In this document: positions 15,578-23,927 of the stretch, piece after piece
Position numbering within the stretch: position 1 is the stretch's first letter
How the letters are laid out: every line of letters starts with the position of its first letter
Source: Cyanobacteria bacterium UBA6984
GTDB lineage: Bacteria > Cyanobacteriota > Vampirovibrionia > Gastranaerophilales > Gastranaerophilaceae
DNA: 35,662 nt
Assembly (NCBI GenBank): GCA_002450015.1
Contig: DJYG01000003.1
Coordinates: 1-35,662 of the forward strand
Direction: 5' to 3'
Program-made: the position numbers and the translations under genes
Notes under the pieces: generated by a model
Seen by the model: the letters and a program-made list of their open reading frames with translations, nothing else
Database searches by the model: none
Told to the model about the DNA's origin: nothing

Positions 15578-16462
15578 ATGAGTATTCAGGAATGGTTTGA
15601 TAAGCGTAAAGAAGCGCAAATTGAACGAAGATCATCCGAAGTAAAAGTAGAAAATATAAATTTTCCAGGATTGTGGACAAAATGTGTACACTGCGGGGCG
15701 CAAATTACTAACAAAGATTTAGAAGAAAATCTAATGGTATGTCCGCAATGTGATTATCATTTTAGAATTGGAGCAAGAGAACGTATAAGACAACTGTTTG
15801 ATGAAAATAGTTTTGTAGAAATGTTCGAAAAAATTACTCCAACAGACCCTCTTGAATTTTCAGATACGGAATCATATAAAGATAGGTTAAAAAAAGCAAA
15901 AGAAAAAACAAATCTTAGCGATGCAGTTATAACCGGTGTCGGCAAAATTTGCGGGCATGAAGTTGCAACTGCAATTATGGATTTTGAATTTATGGGTGGT
16001 TCAATGGGAAGTGTTGTTGGTGAAAAAGTTACCAAAATAATGGAAGAAGCCACAGAAAAACATATCCCAATGCTTGCCATAACTTCATCAGGCGGAGCAA
16101 GAATGCAGGAAAGTGCCTTGAGCCTTATGCAAATGGCAAAAACTTCTTGTGCTTGTGCAAGAATGGATGAGGAAAAAGTTTTATATATTTGCTTATTAAC
16201 GGAACCTACTTTTGGGGGTGTAACCGCAAGTTTTGGAACTTTGGGCGATATTATTATTGCAGAACAAGGTGCAAGGATAGGTTTTGCTGGACGACGCGTT
16301 ATAGAACAAACTATTCGTCAAAAATTGCCTTCAGGTTTCCAAACGGCAGAGTATTTATTGAAATATGGTCAAATAGACATAATTTCACAGCGTAAAGACT
16401 TGCGTGATACTCTTTCTAGAATTTTTGACATGCATAGCTTGGAAGTTCCTGCAGAGGAATAA
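15578..16462 (+). CDS. accD: Acetyl-CoA carboxylase carboxyltransferase, beta subunit
   Basis: This 294-residue subunit has the N-terminal C4 zinc ribbon (CVHCGA...MVCPQCDY) that distinguishes the bacterial/plastid beta chain. The crotonase-like domain follows with GGSMGSVVGEK and SGGARMQES. With AccA it transfers the carboxyl group from carboxybiotin to acetyl-CoA, giving malonyl-CoA for fatty-acid synthesis. accA follows after 19 bases. The biotin carboxylase and carrier genes are not in the window. Confidence 0.97.
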   Translation: MSIQEWFDKRKEAQIERRSSEVKVENINFPGLWTKCVHCGAQITNKDLEENLMVCPQCDYHFRIGARERIRQLFDENSFVEMFEKITPTDPLEFSDTESYKDRLKKAKEKTNLSDAVITGVGKICGHEVATAIMDFEFMGGSMGSVVGEKVTKIMEEATEKHIPMLAITSSGGARMQESALSLMQMAKTSCACARMDEEKVLYICLLTEPTFGGVTASFGTLGDIIIAEQGARIGFAGRRVIEQTIRQKLPSGFQTAEYLLKYGQIDIISQRKDLRDTLSRIFDMHSLEVPAEE

Positions 16463-16481
16463 TCTGAAAAGAGGTTATATA

Positions 16482-17429
16482 ATGTTTGAATTTGAAAAAC
16501 CAATTACAGAAATAAAAATGAAAATAGAAGAATTAAAAAAAATCAGTGCGGAGTCAGGAATGGATTTAAATTCGGAAATCGAAAAATTTGAGCAGCAAGC
16601 TGAAGAATATCAACAAGAAATTTATTCTAATTTAAAACCTTCTGAAAAGTTGCAGATAGCCCGTCACGCTAACCGTCCTAATTTTTTGGAATATATGAGT
16701 CTAATGTGTTCAGATTTTATTGAATTTCATGGTGACAGAGCAGGCTCTGATGATAGAGCAATAATTGGTGGTATCGGTAAAATTGGCAACTATAATGCAA
16801 TGTTTGTTGGTACGCAAAAAGGCTCTACAACAAAAGAAAATCTTGAATGTAATTTTGGCATGCCGCAGCCTCAAGGATATCGAAAAGCTATGAGGCTTTT
16901 TAATCATGCAAACAAGTTTAATTTACCAATAATTACATTAATAGACACTCCTGGTGCATATCCGGGAATTACAGCAGAGCAAACCGGACAAGGTATTGCT
17001 ATTGCCCAAAATCTAAGAGATATGGCTAAGTTAGATGTTCCAGTTATTGCAGTAATAACGGGTGAAGGCTGTTCTGGTGGGGCTTTGGGACTTGCTGTTG
17101 CAAATGATGTTAAAATGCTTGAATACGCTTATTATACCGTAATTTCTCCTGAAGGTTGTGCGTCTATTTTGTTTAGAGATGCAACAAAAGCTGCTGATGC
17201 CGCAAATGCTCTAAAAATAACAGCTAATGACTTATTAGAATTTGGTATAATTGACAGTTGTGTAAAAGAACCTTTAGGCGGAGCTCATACAAATAAAGAG
17301 GAAATGGCAAAAAATCTTAAAAAAGAGTTAATATCTTCTTTAAGAAAATATACAAAAATGACTCCTGAAAAGTTACGTAAACAAAGATACCAAAAATATC
17401 GTAAGATGGGTTGTTTTTTACATGAATAA
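16482..17429 (+). CDS. accA: Acetyl-CoA carboxylase carboxyltransferase, alpha subunit
   Basis: This 315-residue partner of AccD has an N-terminal helical region (about 1-60) and a crotonase-like domain with FHGDRAGSDDRAIIGGIGKI, TLIDTPGAYPG and GEGCSGGALGLAVAND. The start at 16482 is chosen because AGAGG lies 8 bases upstream and the protein then begins like other AccA chains (FEKPITE). The longer open frame from 16404 would overlap accD with no supporting site. The 3' end overlaps prmA by 8 bases. Confidence 0.97.
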   Translation: MFEFEKPITEIKMKIEELKKISAESGMDLNSEIEKFEQQAEEYQQEIYSNLKPSEKLQIARHANRPNFLEYMSLMCSDFIEFHGDRAGSDDRAIIGGIGKIGNYNAMFVGTQKGSTTKENLECNFGMPQPQGYRKAMRLFNHANKFNLPIITLIDTPGAYPGITAEQTGQGIAIAQNLRDMAKLDVPVIAVITGEGCSGGALGLAVANDVKMLEYAYYTVISPEGCASILFRDATKAADAANALKITANDLLEFGIIDSCVKEPLGGAHTNKEEMAKNLKKELISSLRKYTKMTPEKLRKQRYQKYRKMGCFLHE

Positions 17430-18318
17430 TTATTATGAGCTAAAAATAAAGATTAATCCTGAAATGTCAGAAATAATATCTGACATTTTATTTAGTGTTT
17501 TTGACTGCGAAGGTGTTGTTATGGTTGAAGAAACTTACAAAGACCTTGAGATGATTAATTCAACGGAAGGTACGCTTAAAGCTTTTATCTGTGGAACTGA
17601 AAAACCAGATTTTGATTTAATACTAAAAGAACAAAAGGCAATTCTCAAATCACGAGGTCTTACAGATGAAGAGCTTGGTTCTTGGGAGTTTACTGTTGAA
17701 GAAAAAGAAAATCAAGATTGGTCAAAAAAATGGAAAGAAAAATGGGATGTTACTCATGTAAGCGAGCATATTGCAGTAGTTCCAACTTGGATTGAATACA
17801 GTGCAAAACCGGATGAAATAATAATCAATCTTGATCCGGGTTGTGCTTTTGGTACAGGAACTCACCAGACAACTCAGCTTTGTATGAAAGCATTAGAAAA
17901 ATATTTTAAATCCGGTCAATCTATGGCAGATATTGGCATGGGAACAGGGATTTTATCAATATTAGCCAAAAAACTTGGTGCTAGTGAAGTCTATGGTTGT
18001 GATAATGATGAAACTGTTATTGCTGTCGCAAGAGATAATGCAAAGTTAAATGGTGAAATTTGTACATTTGAGTTTGGAACAGCGGATAAAATAACTGAAA
18101 AATATGATTTCGTATGTGCGAATATATTACATAACGTGCTTTATGAAATCATGGGTGATTTAAAAAATATTATGAAAGACAATGCGCTTATGTCATTAAG
18201 CGGTATTTTAAAAGAAAAAGCTTTAATTGTGCAAGAAGCAATTGAACGAGAAAATTTAAAAATTATAGATGAAATTCAACAAGACCAATGGACTTCATTT
18301 GTGGTAAAGAAAGGTTAA
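17422..18318 (+). CDS. prmA: Ribosomal protein L11 methyltransferase
   Basis: This 298-residue SAM-dependent methyltransferase has an N-terminal L11-recognition domain (about 1-100, with NQDWSKKWKEKWDVTHV at its end). The catalytic domain carries LDPGCAFGTGTHQTTQLC, SAM motif I in ADIGMGTGILSILAKKLG, and the CANILHNVLYEI catalytic block. It trimethylates ribosomal protein L11. It is translationally coupled to accA by overlap. Confidence 0.94.
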   Translation: MNNYYELKIKINPEMSEIISDILFSVFDCEGVVMVEETYKDLEMINSTEGTLKAFICGTEKPDFDLILKEQKAILKSRGLTDEELGSWEFTVEEKENQDWSKKWKEKWDVTHVSEHIAVVPTWIEYSAKPDEIIINLDPGCAFGTGTHQTTQLCMKALEKYFKSGQSMADIGMGTGILSILAKKLGASEVYGCDNDETVIAVARDNAKLNGEICTFEFGTADKITEKYDFVCANILHNVLYEIMGDLKNIMKDNALMSLSGILKEKALIVQEAIERENLKIIDEIQQDQWTSFVVKKG

Positions 18319-18320
18319 AA

Positions 18321-19049
18321 ATGAAAAAAACAGCAATAATTATACCTGCAAGATATGGTTCTAGTAGGCTGGAAGGGAAACCACTTTTAAAAGTAAATGA
18401 AAAACCAATTATTCAATGGGTATATGAGACAGCTAAAACTGTAAAAGGCTGTGATGAAATTATTGTTGCAACCGATGATGAGAGAATTTATAATGCAGTT
18501 GCTGATTTTGGCGGTATTGCAGAAATGACATCAACAGAGCATAAGTGTGGTAGTGACAGAATAATGGAAGTTGTTGACAGGCACATTGATTTTGAATACA
18601 TAATAAATCTTCAAGGTGATGAGCCAATGATAAAAAAAGAGCATATTGAGGCAGTTATAGATGGTGTAAAAAATCATAATGCTGATATTTCAACTCTTAT
18701 TCGTCCAATAGAAGATAAAACAGAAATTGAAAAGCAAAGTTTGGTAAAATGTGTAATTGATAATGAAGGTTTCGCCCTGTATTTTTCAAGAGCAAAAATT
18801 CCATTTGAAAGAAATGAAAATCCTTCACCATTTTACGGTCATATCGGTATATACGGATATACAAGAGAAGCTTTAGTTAAAATGACAACATCTGTTCAAA
18901 CATCTTTGGAAATTTCAGAAAGTTTAGAGCAGTTAAGAGCATTGCAATTGGGAATGAAAATAAAAACTTCAATTGTAAAAGAAAAACCTGTAGGTATTGA
19001 CACACTTGCTGATTACGAAGAATTTAGAAAAATTGCAGGTGAAAAATAA
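18321..19049 (+). CDS. kdsB: 3-deoxy-manno-octulosonate cytidylyltransferase (CMP-KDO synthetase)
   Basis: This 242-residue enzyme activates KDO with CTP for the LPS inner core. The nucleotide-binding start IIPARYGSSRLEGKPL is diagnostic, followed by the NLQGDEPMI and FSRAKIPFERN motifs. The start at 18321 has AAAGG about 6 bases upstream; the in-frame extension to 18288 would overlap prmA and has no site. Its presence indicates an LPS-bearing outer membrane. It is the last protein gene of the acc-prmA run before a 146-base gap. Confidence 0.95.
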   Translation: MKKTAIIIPARYGSSRLEGKPLLKVNEKPIIQWVYETAKTVKGCDEIIVATDDERIYNAVADFGGIAEMTSTEHKCGSDRIMEVVDRHIDFEYIINLQGDEPMIKKEHIEAVIDGVKNHNADISTLIRPIEDKTEIEKQSLVKCVIDNEGFALYFSRAKIPFERNENPSPFYGHIGIYGYTREALVKMTTSVQTSLEISESLEQLRALQLGMKIKTSIVKEKPVGIDTLADYEEFRKIAGEK

Positions 19050-19087
19050 GTATATCAAGAATTTAAAAAATATTTTAAAACATGTGC

Positions 19088-19116
19088 TTGCAATTATTTT
19101 TTGCTTAGATTAAGAT
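19088..19116 (+). promoter_or_regulatory. Possible promoter of the RpaB-like regulator
   Basis: TTGCAA (19088-19093), 17-base spacer, TAAGAT (19111-19116). Each hexamer matches consensus at 4 of 6 positions. The leader would be about 70 bases, ending in GTAAGGAAAACAAA before the ATG. Confidence 0.3.
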
Positions 19117-19195
19117 ATATTTATAAAAATAAATTTATATTAACAACATAAAATACAGAATTTATTAGTAGCTTAGGAAACGTAAGGAAAACAAA

Positions 19196-19942
19196 ATGAC
19201 AGACGCTGAAATGCAAAATGAAACAGAAGACCGTCAACGAATTTTAGTAGCTGACGATGAAGCTAGTATTAGAAGAATTTTAGAAACACGTTTAAAGATG
19301 GTTGGCTATGATGTAGTAGTCGCTGAAGATGGTGAAGAAGCAATTAACGCATTTAATAAAAGTAATCCAGATTTGGTAGTTTTAGATGTAATGATGCCAA
19401 AAGTAGATGGATATGGTGTAACAAGAGAAATTAGAAGAACATCAGATGTTCCTATTATAATATTAACAGCTTTAGGCGATGTTTCAGAAAGAATTACAGG
19501 CTTAGAATTGGGTGCTGATGATTATGTAATAAAACCATTTAGTCCAAAGGAATTAGAAGCACGTGTAAAAGCGGTATTAAGAAGAACAAATAATAGAGAA
19601 TCAATAGTTCCAACCGGAAAAGTAACAAAGAATGTTATAACTACCGGTAATATAAAAATTGATACAGCAAGACGTCAAGTATTCAGAAAGAACGAACGTA
19701 TCAGACTTACAGGAATGGAATTTAGCTTATTAGAATTGTTAGTAAACAATTCAGGTCAAGCATATTCAAGAAACGAAATTTTACAACATGTATGGGCATA
19801 TCCGCCTGATCACAGAATTGATACACGTGTAGTTGACGTGCATATATCAAGATTGCGTTCTAAATTAGAATCAGATCCTGCAAATCCAGAGTTAATATTA
19901 ACAGCACGTGGTATTGGATATATGTTCCAACGCATTAATTAG
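19196..19942 (+). CDS. OmpR-family response regulator, cyanobacterial RpaB-like
   Basis: This 248-residue regulator has a receiver domain (about 14-135) with the acidic pair D20/D21, phospho-acceptor D64 in LDVMMPK, T91 and K113 (KPFSPKELEAR). A winged-helix DNA-binding domain follows (about 150-246: FRKNERIRLTGMEFSLLELL, RGIGYMFQRIN). The stretch DDEASIRRILETRLKMVGYD and the receiver as a whole read almost like cyanobacterial RpaB, which controls light- and stress-related genes together with kinase NblS/Hik33. Here there is no kinase gene beside it, as is usual for RpaB. The target genes in a non-photosynthetic relative are unknown. tRNA-His follows 22 bases after the stop, probably on the same transcript. 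Confidence 0.9.
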   Translation: MTDAEMQNETEDRQRILVADDEASIRRILETRLKMVGYDVVVAEDGEEAINAFNKSNPDLVVLDVMMPKVDGYGVTREIRRTSDVPIIILTALGDVSERITGLELGADDYVIKPFSPKELEARVKAVLRRTNNRESIVPTGKVTKNVITTGNIKIDTARRQVFRKNERIRLTGMEFSLLELLVNNSGQAYSRNEILQHVWAYPPDHRIDTRVVDVHISRLRSKLESDPANPELILTARGIGYMFQRIN

Positions 19943-19964
19943 GAAATAAAAAAGTTTTTGATGT

Positions 19965-20041
19965 GGCGGGTGTCGTCAAGTGGTTAAGACCTCGGATTGT
20001 GGTTCCGATATACATGGGTTCGAATCCCATCATCCGCCCCA
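19965..20041 (+). tRNA. tRNA-His (GTG anticodon), CCA encoded
   Basis: The cloverleaf is complete. The extra G-1 at 19965 pairs with C73. The acceptor stem is GCGGGTG/CATCCGC with one G-T pair, the D stem GTC/GAC, the anticodon stem TCGGA/TCCGA with GTG at 19999-20001, and the T arm ATGGG-TTCGAAT-CCCAT. The CCA end is encoded at 20039-20041. The G-1 and C73 discriminator are the identity elements of tRNA-His. Confidence 0.97.
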
Positions 20042-20053
20042 TTTAAAGAATTT

Positions 20054-20073
20054 GACCCTTCGGGGTCTTTTTC
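20054..20073 (+). terminator. Intrinsic terminator after tRNA-His
   Basis: The stem GACCC/GGGTC is closed by a stable TTCG tetraloop (20054-20067) and followed by TTTTTC. It ends the rpaB-like/tRNA-His transcript. A weaker second inverted repeat (GAACGA 20079-20084, TCGTTC 20101-20106, then TTTTT) follows. The remaining bases up to 20216 show nothing recognisable. Confidence 0.8.
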
Positions 20074-20216
20074 ATTAGGAACGATAAGGGTTTTCAGGGT
20101 TCGTTCTTTTTATGAAGTGTTGTACATTTATCTAAGATTATCGGCACAATGCTTATTGTCACTAAAATTATGTAGGTTAGTATCCCATTTGAAGTATCAA
20201 AAAATAAGAATCTATA

Positions 20217-20963
20217 TTATTTTGCGTTATAGCCACCATCTGCACTAACAATAGCACCTGTCATAAATGGTACTTCATCACTTGCAAGAAAAGCAATGGT
20301 TTTAGCAATTTCAATAGGTTTTCCCATGCGTTGCATTGGGTGCATACTTTTTAATGAAGTATCATCATAATTTCCTGCATCACGTGCTGCTTGTAATATT
20401 TCAGTATCACATGCACCAGGTGCAACTGCATTAACACGAATATTTTTATCTGCATATTCTACTGCAACTGCCTTTGTTAAACCTACTACTGCGTGTTTTG
20501 TTGCCCCATATTGAGCAGCATAAGGAATACCATTTAATCCTGCTATAGATGCTAAATTTACTATATTGCCACCACCTGTTTTTAAATAATAACGGATTGC
20601 ATATTTCATACCGTAATATACACCCATAACATTTGTTTCAATCATAGAACGGAAATTTTCTGTTGAACAATCTGCAAATAACTTGTTTTCTCCTGCTATT
20701 CCTGCATTATTAACAATGCAGTCCATTTTTCCATAATCTTTTATAACAGTATCAATTACATTTTTTACGGCCTCTTCATCAGTTACATCTAACTGATAAA
20801 AGGTTGCTTTAATATTCATTTCTTTAAGTTCTTTTTCAAATTGTAATCCACGTTCTTTGTTACGGGAAGTAAAAGCGATATTCCAACCTCTTTGTCCTAA
20901 AACTATTGCAGTTTGTTTTCCTATTCCTGTTGTCCCACCAGTTATCAATACAGTTTTACTCAT
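20217..20963 (-). CDS. Classical SDR-family oxidoreductase (FabG-like)
   Basis: This 248-residue Rossmann-fold enzyme has TGGTTGIGKQ for NAD(P) binding, NNAG, the catalytic Ser in LASIAG, YGATK with Tyr and Lys, and a C-terminal GAIVSADGGYNAK. This is the usual FabG/glucose-dehydrogenase-like length. The substrate cannot be assigned; being outside a fatty-acid operon argues against a role as the main FabG. It has a strong AAAGGAGGT site and diverges from an HxlR-type regulator, a common pairing in which the regulator controls the oxidoreductase. Confidence 0.9.
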   Translation of the reverse strand: MSKTVLITGGTTGIGKQTAIVLGQRGWNIAFTSRNKERGLQFEKELKEMNIKATFYQLDVTDEEAVKNVIDTVIKDYGKMDCIVNNAGIAGENKLFADCSTENFRSMIETNVMGVYYGMKYAIRYYLKTGGGNIVNLASIAGLNGIPYAAQYGATKHAVVGLTKAVAVEYADKNIRVNAVAPGACDTEILQAARDAGNYDDTSLKSMHPMQRMGKPIEIAKTIAFLASDEVPFMTGAIVSADGGYNAK

Positions 20964-21015
20964 AAGACCTCCTTTATTTACATTTATCCCTTTACATTTA
21001 CCTCATCATTGTATT

Positions 21016-21044
21016 ATTATCTTAAACTGATAAGGAATATTCAA
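21016..21044 (-). promoter_or_regulatory. SDR gene promoter with dyad in the spacer
   Basis: On the minus strand TTGAAT (21044-21039), 17-base spacer, GATAAT (21021-21016). The dyad TTATC-N7-GATAA (21017-21033) covers the -10 and part of the spacer, a fitting site for repression by the divergent HxlR protein. The link to HxlR is inference. Confidence 0.45.
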
Positions 21045-21107
21045 GTAATTAGAAAAAACTAATATAGTAAGAATATTATAACTATTGAATTATATAAGGG
21101 TTTTAAT

Positions 21108-21494
21108 ATGAGAAAATCTAAAAATAAATTAGTAAAAATTTCTTTATGTCCGATAAACTACTTAACAAATGTATTAGGTGGCAGGTGGAAATTGCATGTA
21201 CTCTGTATTTTAAATAATGGAGGAACGGTTAGATTTGGGCAAATAAAAAAGAAAATAGGCAAAGTTTCAAATGTTATGTTATCTCAAACCCTTAAAGAAC
21301 TTGAAAGAGATGGAATCGTTATAAGACATCAATATAACGAAGTTCCTCCACATGTGGATTATACTTTAACTCAAAAAGGCAAAGACGTACTTTCTGCTTT
21401 ATATCTGTTAGGTGATTGGGCAGAAAAATACATGCAAGAAGAAAATATCACCCCTAAATGTGAAGAGTGTTTATCGGATATGAATAAAAATTAA
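21108..21494 (+). CDS. HxlR-family winged-helix transcriptional regulator
   Basis: This 128-residue protein has the HxlR pattern: CPINYLTNVLGGRWKLHVLCIL, the helix-turn-helix region FGQIKKKIGKVSNVMLSQTLKELE, the wing VIRHQYNEVPPHVDYTLT and the dimer helix around LGDWAEKYM. The N-terminal Cys in LCPIN is often a redox or electrophile sensor in this family (for example HypR, YodB), and two more Cys lie in the tail KCEEC. AAGGG lies 8 bases before the ATG. It is divergent from the SDR gene, which it probably controls. Confidence 0.9.
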   Translation: MRKSKNKLVKISLCPINYLTNVLGGRWKLHVLCILNNGGTVRFGQIKKKIGKVSNVMLSQTLKELERDGIVIRHQYNEVPPHVDYTLTQKGKDVLSALYLLGDWAEKYMQEENITPKCEECLSDMNKN

Positions 21495-21555
21495 AATCAC
21501 TTTTAAAAAACTTTGCGTAAAGTTTTTCAAAGTTAATATTAGAAAATTTTAAAAT

Positions 21556-21714
21556 TTAAGCACACCACTTCTCTATGTCAGATATAACCTCTGTTTCGTG
21601 CAGGCACATTTGTGCAAATTCGGCATAATTGGGTTCGTGCCTTGTCCCACTACTCGCCCCATAATAAAAATAAGCACCCTTTATGGGTTCATTTTTTATG
21701 GCATTACTAAAAAA
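21556..21714 (-). pseudogene. C-terminal gene fragment, unrecognised
   Basis: Directly after the stop codon of the DUF4143 ATPase, the same minus-strand frame stays open for about 50 codons. It reads like real protein: NEPIKGAYFYYGASSGTRHE, then PNYAEFAQMCLHETEVISDI and EKWCA, ending at TAA (21556-21558). No usable start codon with a ribosome binding site precedes it. It is best seen as the remnant of a lost gene, or as a tail formerly reached by readthrough. I do not recognise the family. Confidence 0.4.
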
Positions 21715-22923
21715 CTAATTTAAAAGCCAATCAATAACATTTAGGATTTTTATACCATTATCATCTGTATTCACAAATATATTATCTTTTGTTAAAACTA
21801 TTTTTTCATAATTATCTTTTATATTTTGCAGTGGTTTTAGTTCTCTTATTCTTGTTTCTTCTGAATACAATGTTTCACAAACTTGAATATAGATTTTTTC
21901 ATTATATGTTGTTGCAATGAAATCAACTTCAGTATTACCGATTTTTCCTATTGATATATTATATCCTCTGCTCAATAGTTCCAAAAATACAATATTTTCT
22001 AATATATGCCCCCTGTCTATATCTTTAAAGCCAAGGAAGAAATTTCTTAGTCCTGTATCAACCATATAATATTTCCCTTGTGTTTTAAGATATTCTTTCC
22101 CTTTAATGTCATAACGGTTTATTCCGTAAAAAACAAAAGCATTTTCAAGCAAAGTAATGAAATTATCTATTATAGATTGATGCAAACCTTTTGATATAGA
22201 TTGATTAGAAACTAAGGTATTTTTTATTTTACTTACAGAAATAGGATTACCTATGTTATCCGCTAAAAAACTTGTTATTTTATTTAATAAAGAGACATTT
22301 TTAATATCTGAATGCGTTGCAATATCCTTTACTAAAACAGTTGAAAAAATGCCGTCAAGTGTTTGTCTTATCGCTTTTTCATCAAAATTAAAATCTTTTA
22401 ATCCCGGCATTCCACCATATTTTATATATAAGTCAAATTTTCTGTCAATATTTATATCCCCTAAATCATAAAATGTTAAAAACTCTTTGAATGTCAAAGG
22501 TTGCATTTTAATCTCAACATATCTTCCTGATAAGTATGTTGATAATTGTGATGAGAGTAAATAAGCATTTGAACCTGTTATATAAATATCTATATTTTTC
22601 TTTAATCTTAATGAATTAACAGTTAATTCCCATTTGTCAATTTTTTGAATTTCATCTAGAAAAAGATATAAATTTCCTTTAACTTTTTCTGACTGTTTTT
22701 CAACAAGTTCATTTAGTTCTAAATAAGTCATATTATTGTATTTCAAATCTTCAAAATTGACTTGTAAAATATTATCTTCACAAATTCCTTGTTCTTTTAA
22801 ATATTCAGCAAATAACTCCAACAATGAAGATTTACCACAACGTCTTATACCTGTGATAACTTTGATTTGCTCTTTGTCCTTGAATTTTATAAGTTGATTT
22901 AAATAAACAGGTCTATTAAACAT
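21715..22923 (-). CDS. AAA-type ATPase with DUF4143 domain
   Basis: This 402-residue protein has Walker A GIRRCGKSS (25-33) and Walker B LFLDE (D90, E91). A sensor region TGSNAYLLS follows, then RYVEIKMQPLTFKEFL. The C-terminal DUF4143 nuclease-like part contains EVDFIAT and IYIQVCET, resembling the PD-(D/E)XK core E-x-D and Q-V of these proteins. The family is common in accessory regions of gut bacteria and archaea; its role is unknown and it is often suspected in defence or mobile-element functions. It has an AAAGGAG site with TATAAT about 20 bases upstream. The codon composition is AT-rich like its neighbours. Confidence 0.85.
   Translation of the reverse strand: MFNRPVYLNQLIKFKDKEQIKVITGIRRCGKSSLLELFAEYLKEQGICEDNILQVNFEDLKYNNMTYLELNELVEKQSEKVKGNLYLFLDEIQKIDKWELTVNSLRLKKNIDIYITGSNAYLLSSQLSTYLSGRYVEIKMQPLTFKEFLTFYDLGDINIDRKFDLYIKYGGMPGLKDFNFDEKAIRQTLDGIFSTVLVKDIATHSDIKNVSLLNKITSFLADNIGNPISVSKIKNTLVSNQSISKGLHQSIIDNFITLLENAFVFYGINRYDIKGKEYLKTQGKYYMVDTGLRNFFLGFKDIDRGHILENIVFLELLSRGYNISIGKIGNTEVDFIATTYNEKIYIQVCETLYSEETRIRELKPLQNIKDNYEKIVLTKDNIFVNTDDNGIKILNVIDWLLN
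22264..22293. repeat. 30-base exact direct repeat, copy 1 (inside the ATPase gene)
   Basis: The sequence begins TAAAAAACTTGTTATTTTAT. It is identical to 22990-23019, 726 bases away. This copy encodes part of SLLNKITSFL in the ATPase. Confidence 0.85.
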
Positions 22924-22989
22924 ATTAACTCCTTTGTTAATATTATAGTAAAAAACTTGTAAAATTTCAATAGTTTTTTACAATATTTG

Positions 22990-23019
22990 TAAAAAACTTG
23001 TTATTTTATTTAATAAAGA
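22990..23019. repeat. 30-base exact direct repeat, copy 2 (between ATPase and patatin genes)
   Basis: This is identical to 22264-22293. In the corresponding minus-strand frame it also reads SSLLNKITSFL and then hits a stop, so it looks like the relic of a second related ATPase gene or the scar of a duplication. Confidence 0.8.
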
Positions 23020-23027
23020 TGATGTTA

Positions 23028-23879
23028 TTAATTAGTCACATGTAAAAATGTCTTTATTTGTTCAATTTTGCGCATACAATCTGAAACGCCTAAGTCATAT
23101 ATACTTTGTAGTTTAGTTTTATCTTTTTCTATTCGCTTTACTTTTATTAATTTAGATGGACGAAGAACAATAATTTTATTTTCTGATTCATATTTTTCTA
23201 TCAAATCCATGGTTTCATTATATTTTTTGTAAGAATTCTTTGCTGTTTCAACTAATTTTGGAAACTTTCCATAAAAAAGTCTATAAGGTAGATATGACTT
23301 TTTCTTCCTGTATCCCAAAGGTCTTGTTAGTATAACAATAATTTTTTCATAATTTGTTTCAAGTGCTTTTTTAAAAGGAACAGCGTCGCTAATAGCACCA
23401 TCTAAGTATAATTTATCGTTAATTTTTACAGGTTTTGATACAAAAGGCATTGATCCTGATGCTCTAAAATATTCCATATCTTTTTGAGCATCATCAATTT
23501 TTATATATTCCGGCTTTCCTGTTTGCAAATTTGTTACAACTGCATAGAAATCAACAGGATTGTTTTTGTATGTTTCAAAATCAAGCTTATCTAATTCATA
23601 GACAAGTTTCTTAAAACAGAATTCTTCATTCATTATGTTTCCGGTAGTAATAAGTGAATATAAACCCATATAATTTTTTTCGTTAGCATATTTTAAATTA
23701 TATCTCAATGCTCGTCCTATTTGGTGTGATTTATAATTTAAACCAAATAACGCACCTGCTGATACTCCATATATAACATCAATATTTATATTATTTTCCA
23801 TAAAAGCATCAAGAATACCTGCTGAATACAAGCCTCTCATTGCTCCACCTTCCAGTATTAATGCAGTTTTATGTTTCAT
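23028..23879 (-). CDS. Patatin-like phospholipase
   Basis: This 283-residue hydrolase has the oxyanion loop LEGGAMRGLYSAG (residues 9-21), nucleophile S40 in GVSAG and catalytic D160 in LDGAISDAVP, so the Ser-Asp dyad is complete. Patatins cleave acyl esters of phospholipids or other lipids. No signal peptide is seen, so action is from the cytoplasmic side. No Shine-Dalgarno is visible; a TATATA lies only 3-5 bases upstream. It follows the extended SDR gene on the same strand by 48 bases and may belong to a small lipid-related group. Confidence 0.9.
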   Translation of the reverse strand: MKHKTALILEGGAMRGLYSAGILDAFMENNINIDVIYGVSAGALFGLNYKSHQIGRALRYNLKYANEKNYMGLYSLITTGNIMNEEFCFKKLVYELDKLDFETYKNNPVDFYAVVTNLQTGKPEYIKIDDAQKDMEYFRASGSMPFVSKPVKINDKLYLDGAISDAVPFKKALETNYEKIIVILTRPLGYRKKKSYLPYRLFYGKFPKLVETAKNSYKKYNETMDLIEKYESENKIIVLRPSKLIKVKRIEKDKTKLQSIYDLGVSDCMRKIEQIKTFLHVTN

Positions 23880-23927
23880 TTTTATATATCCGAAATAAAT
23901 GACTATATTTATAAAATGAACTACACA

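Noticed and set aside
19050..19195. Possible HLR1-type RpaB binding site upstream of the RpaB-like gene
   Set aside because: Only loose TTGC/TTAACA-like repeats are present; the paired octamers with the correct spacing are not found.
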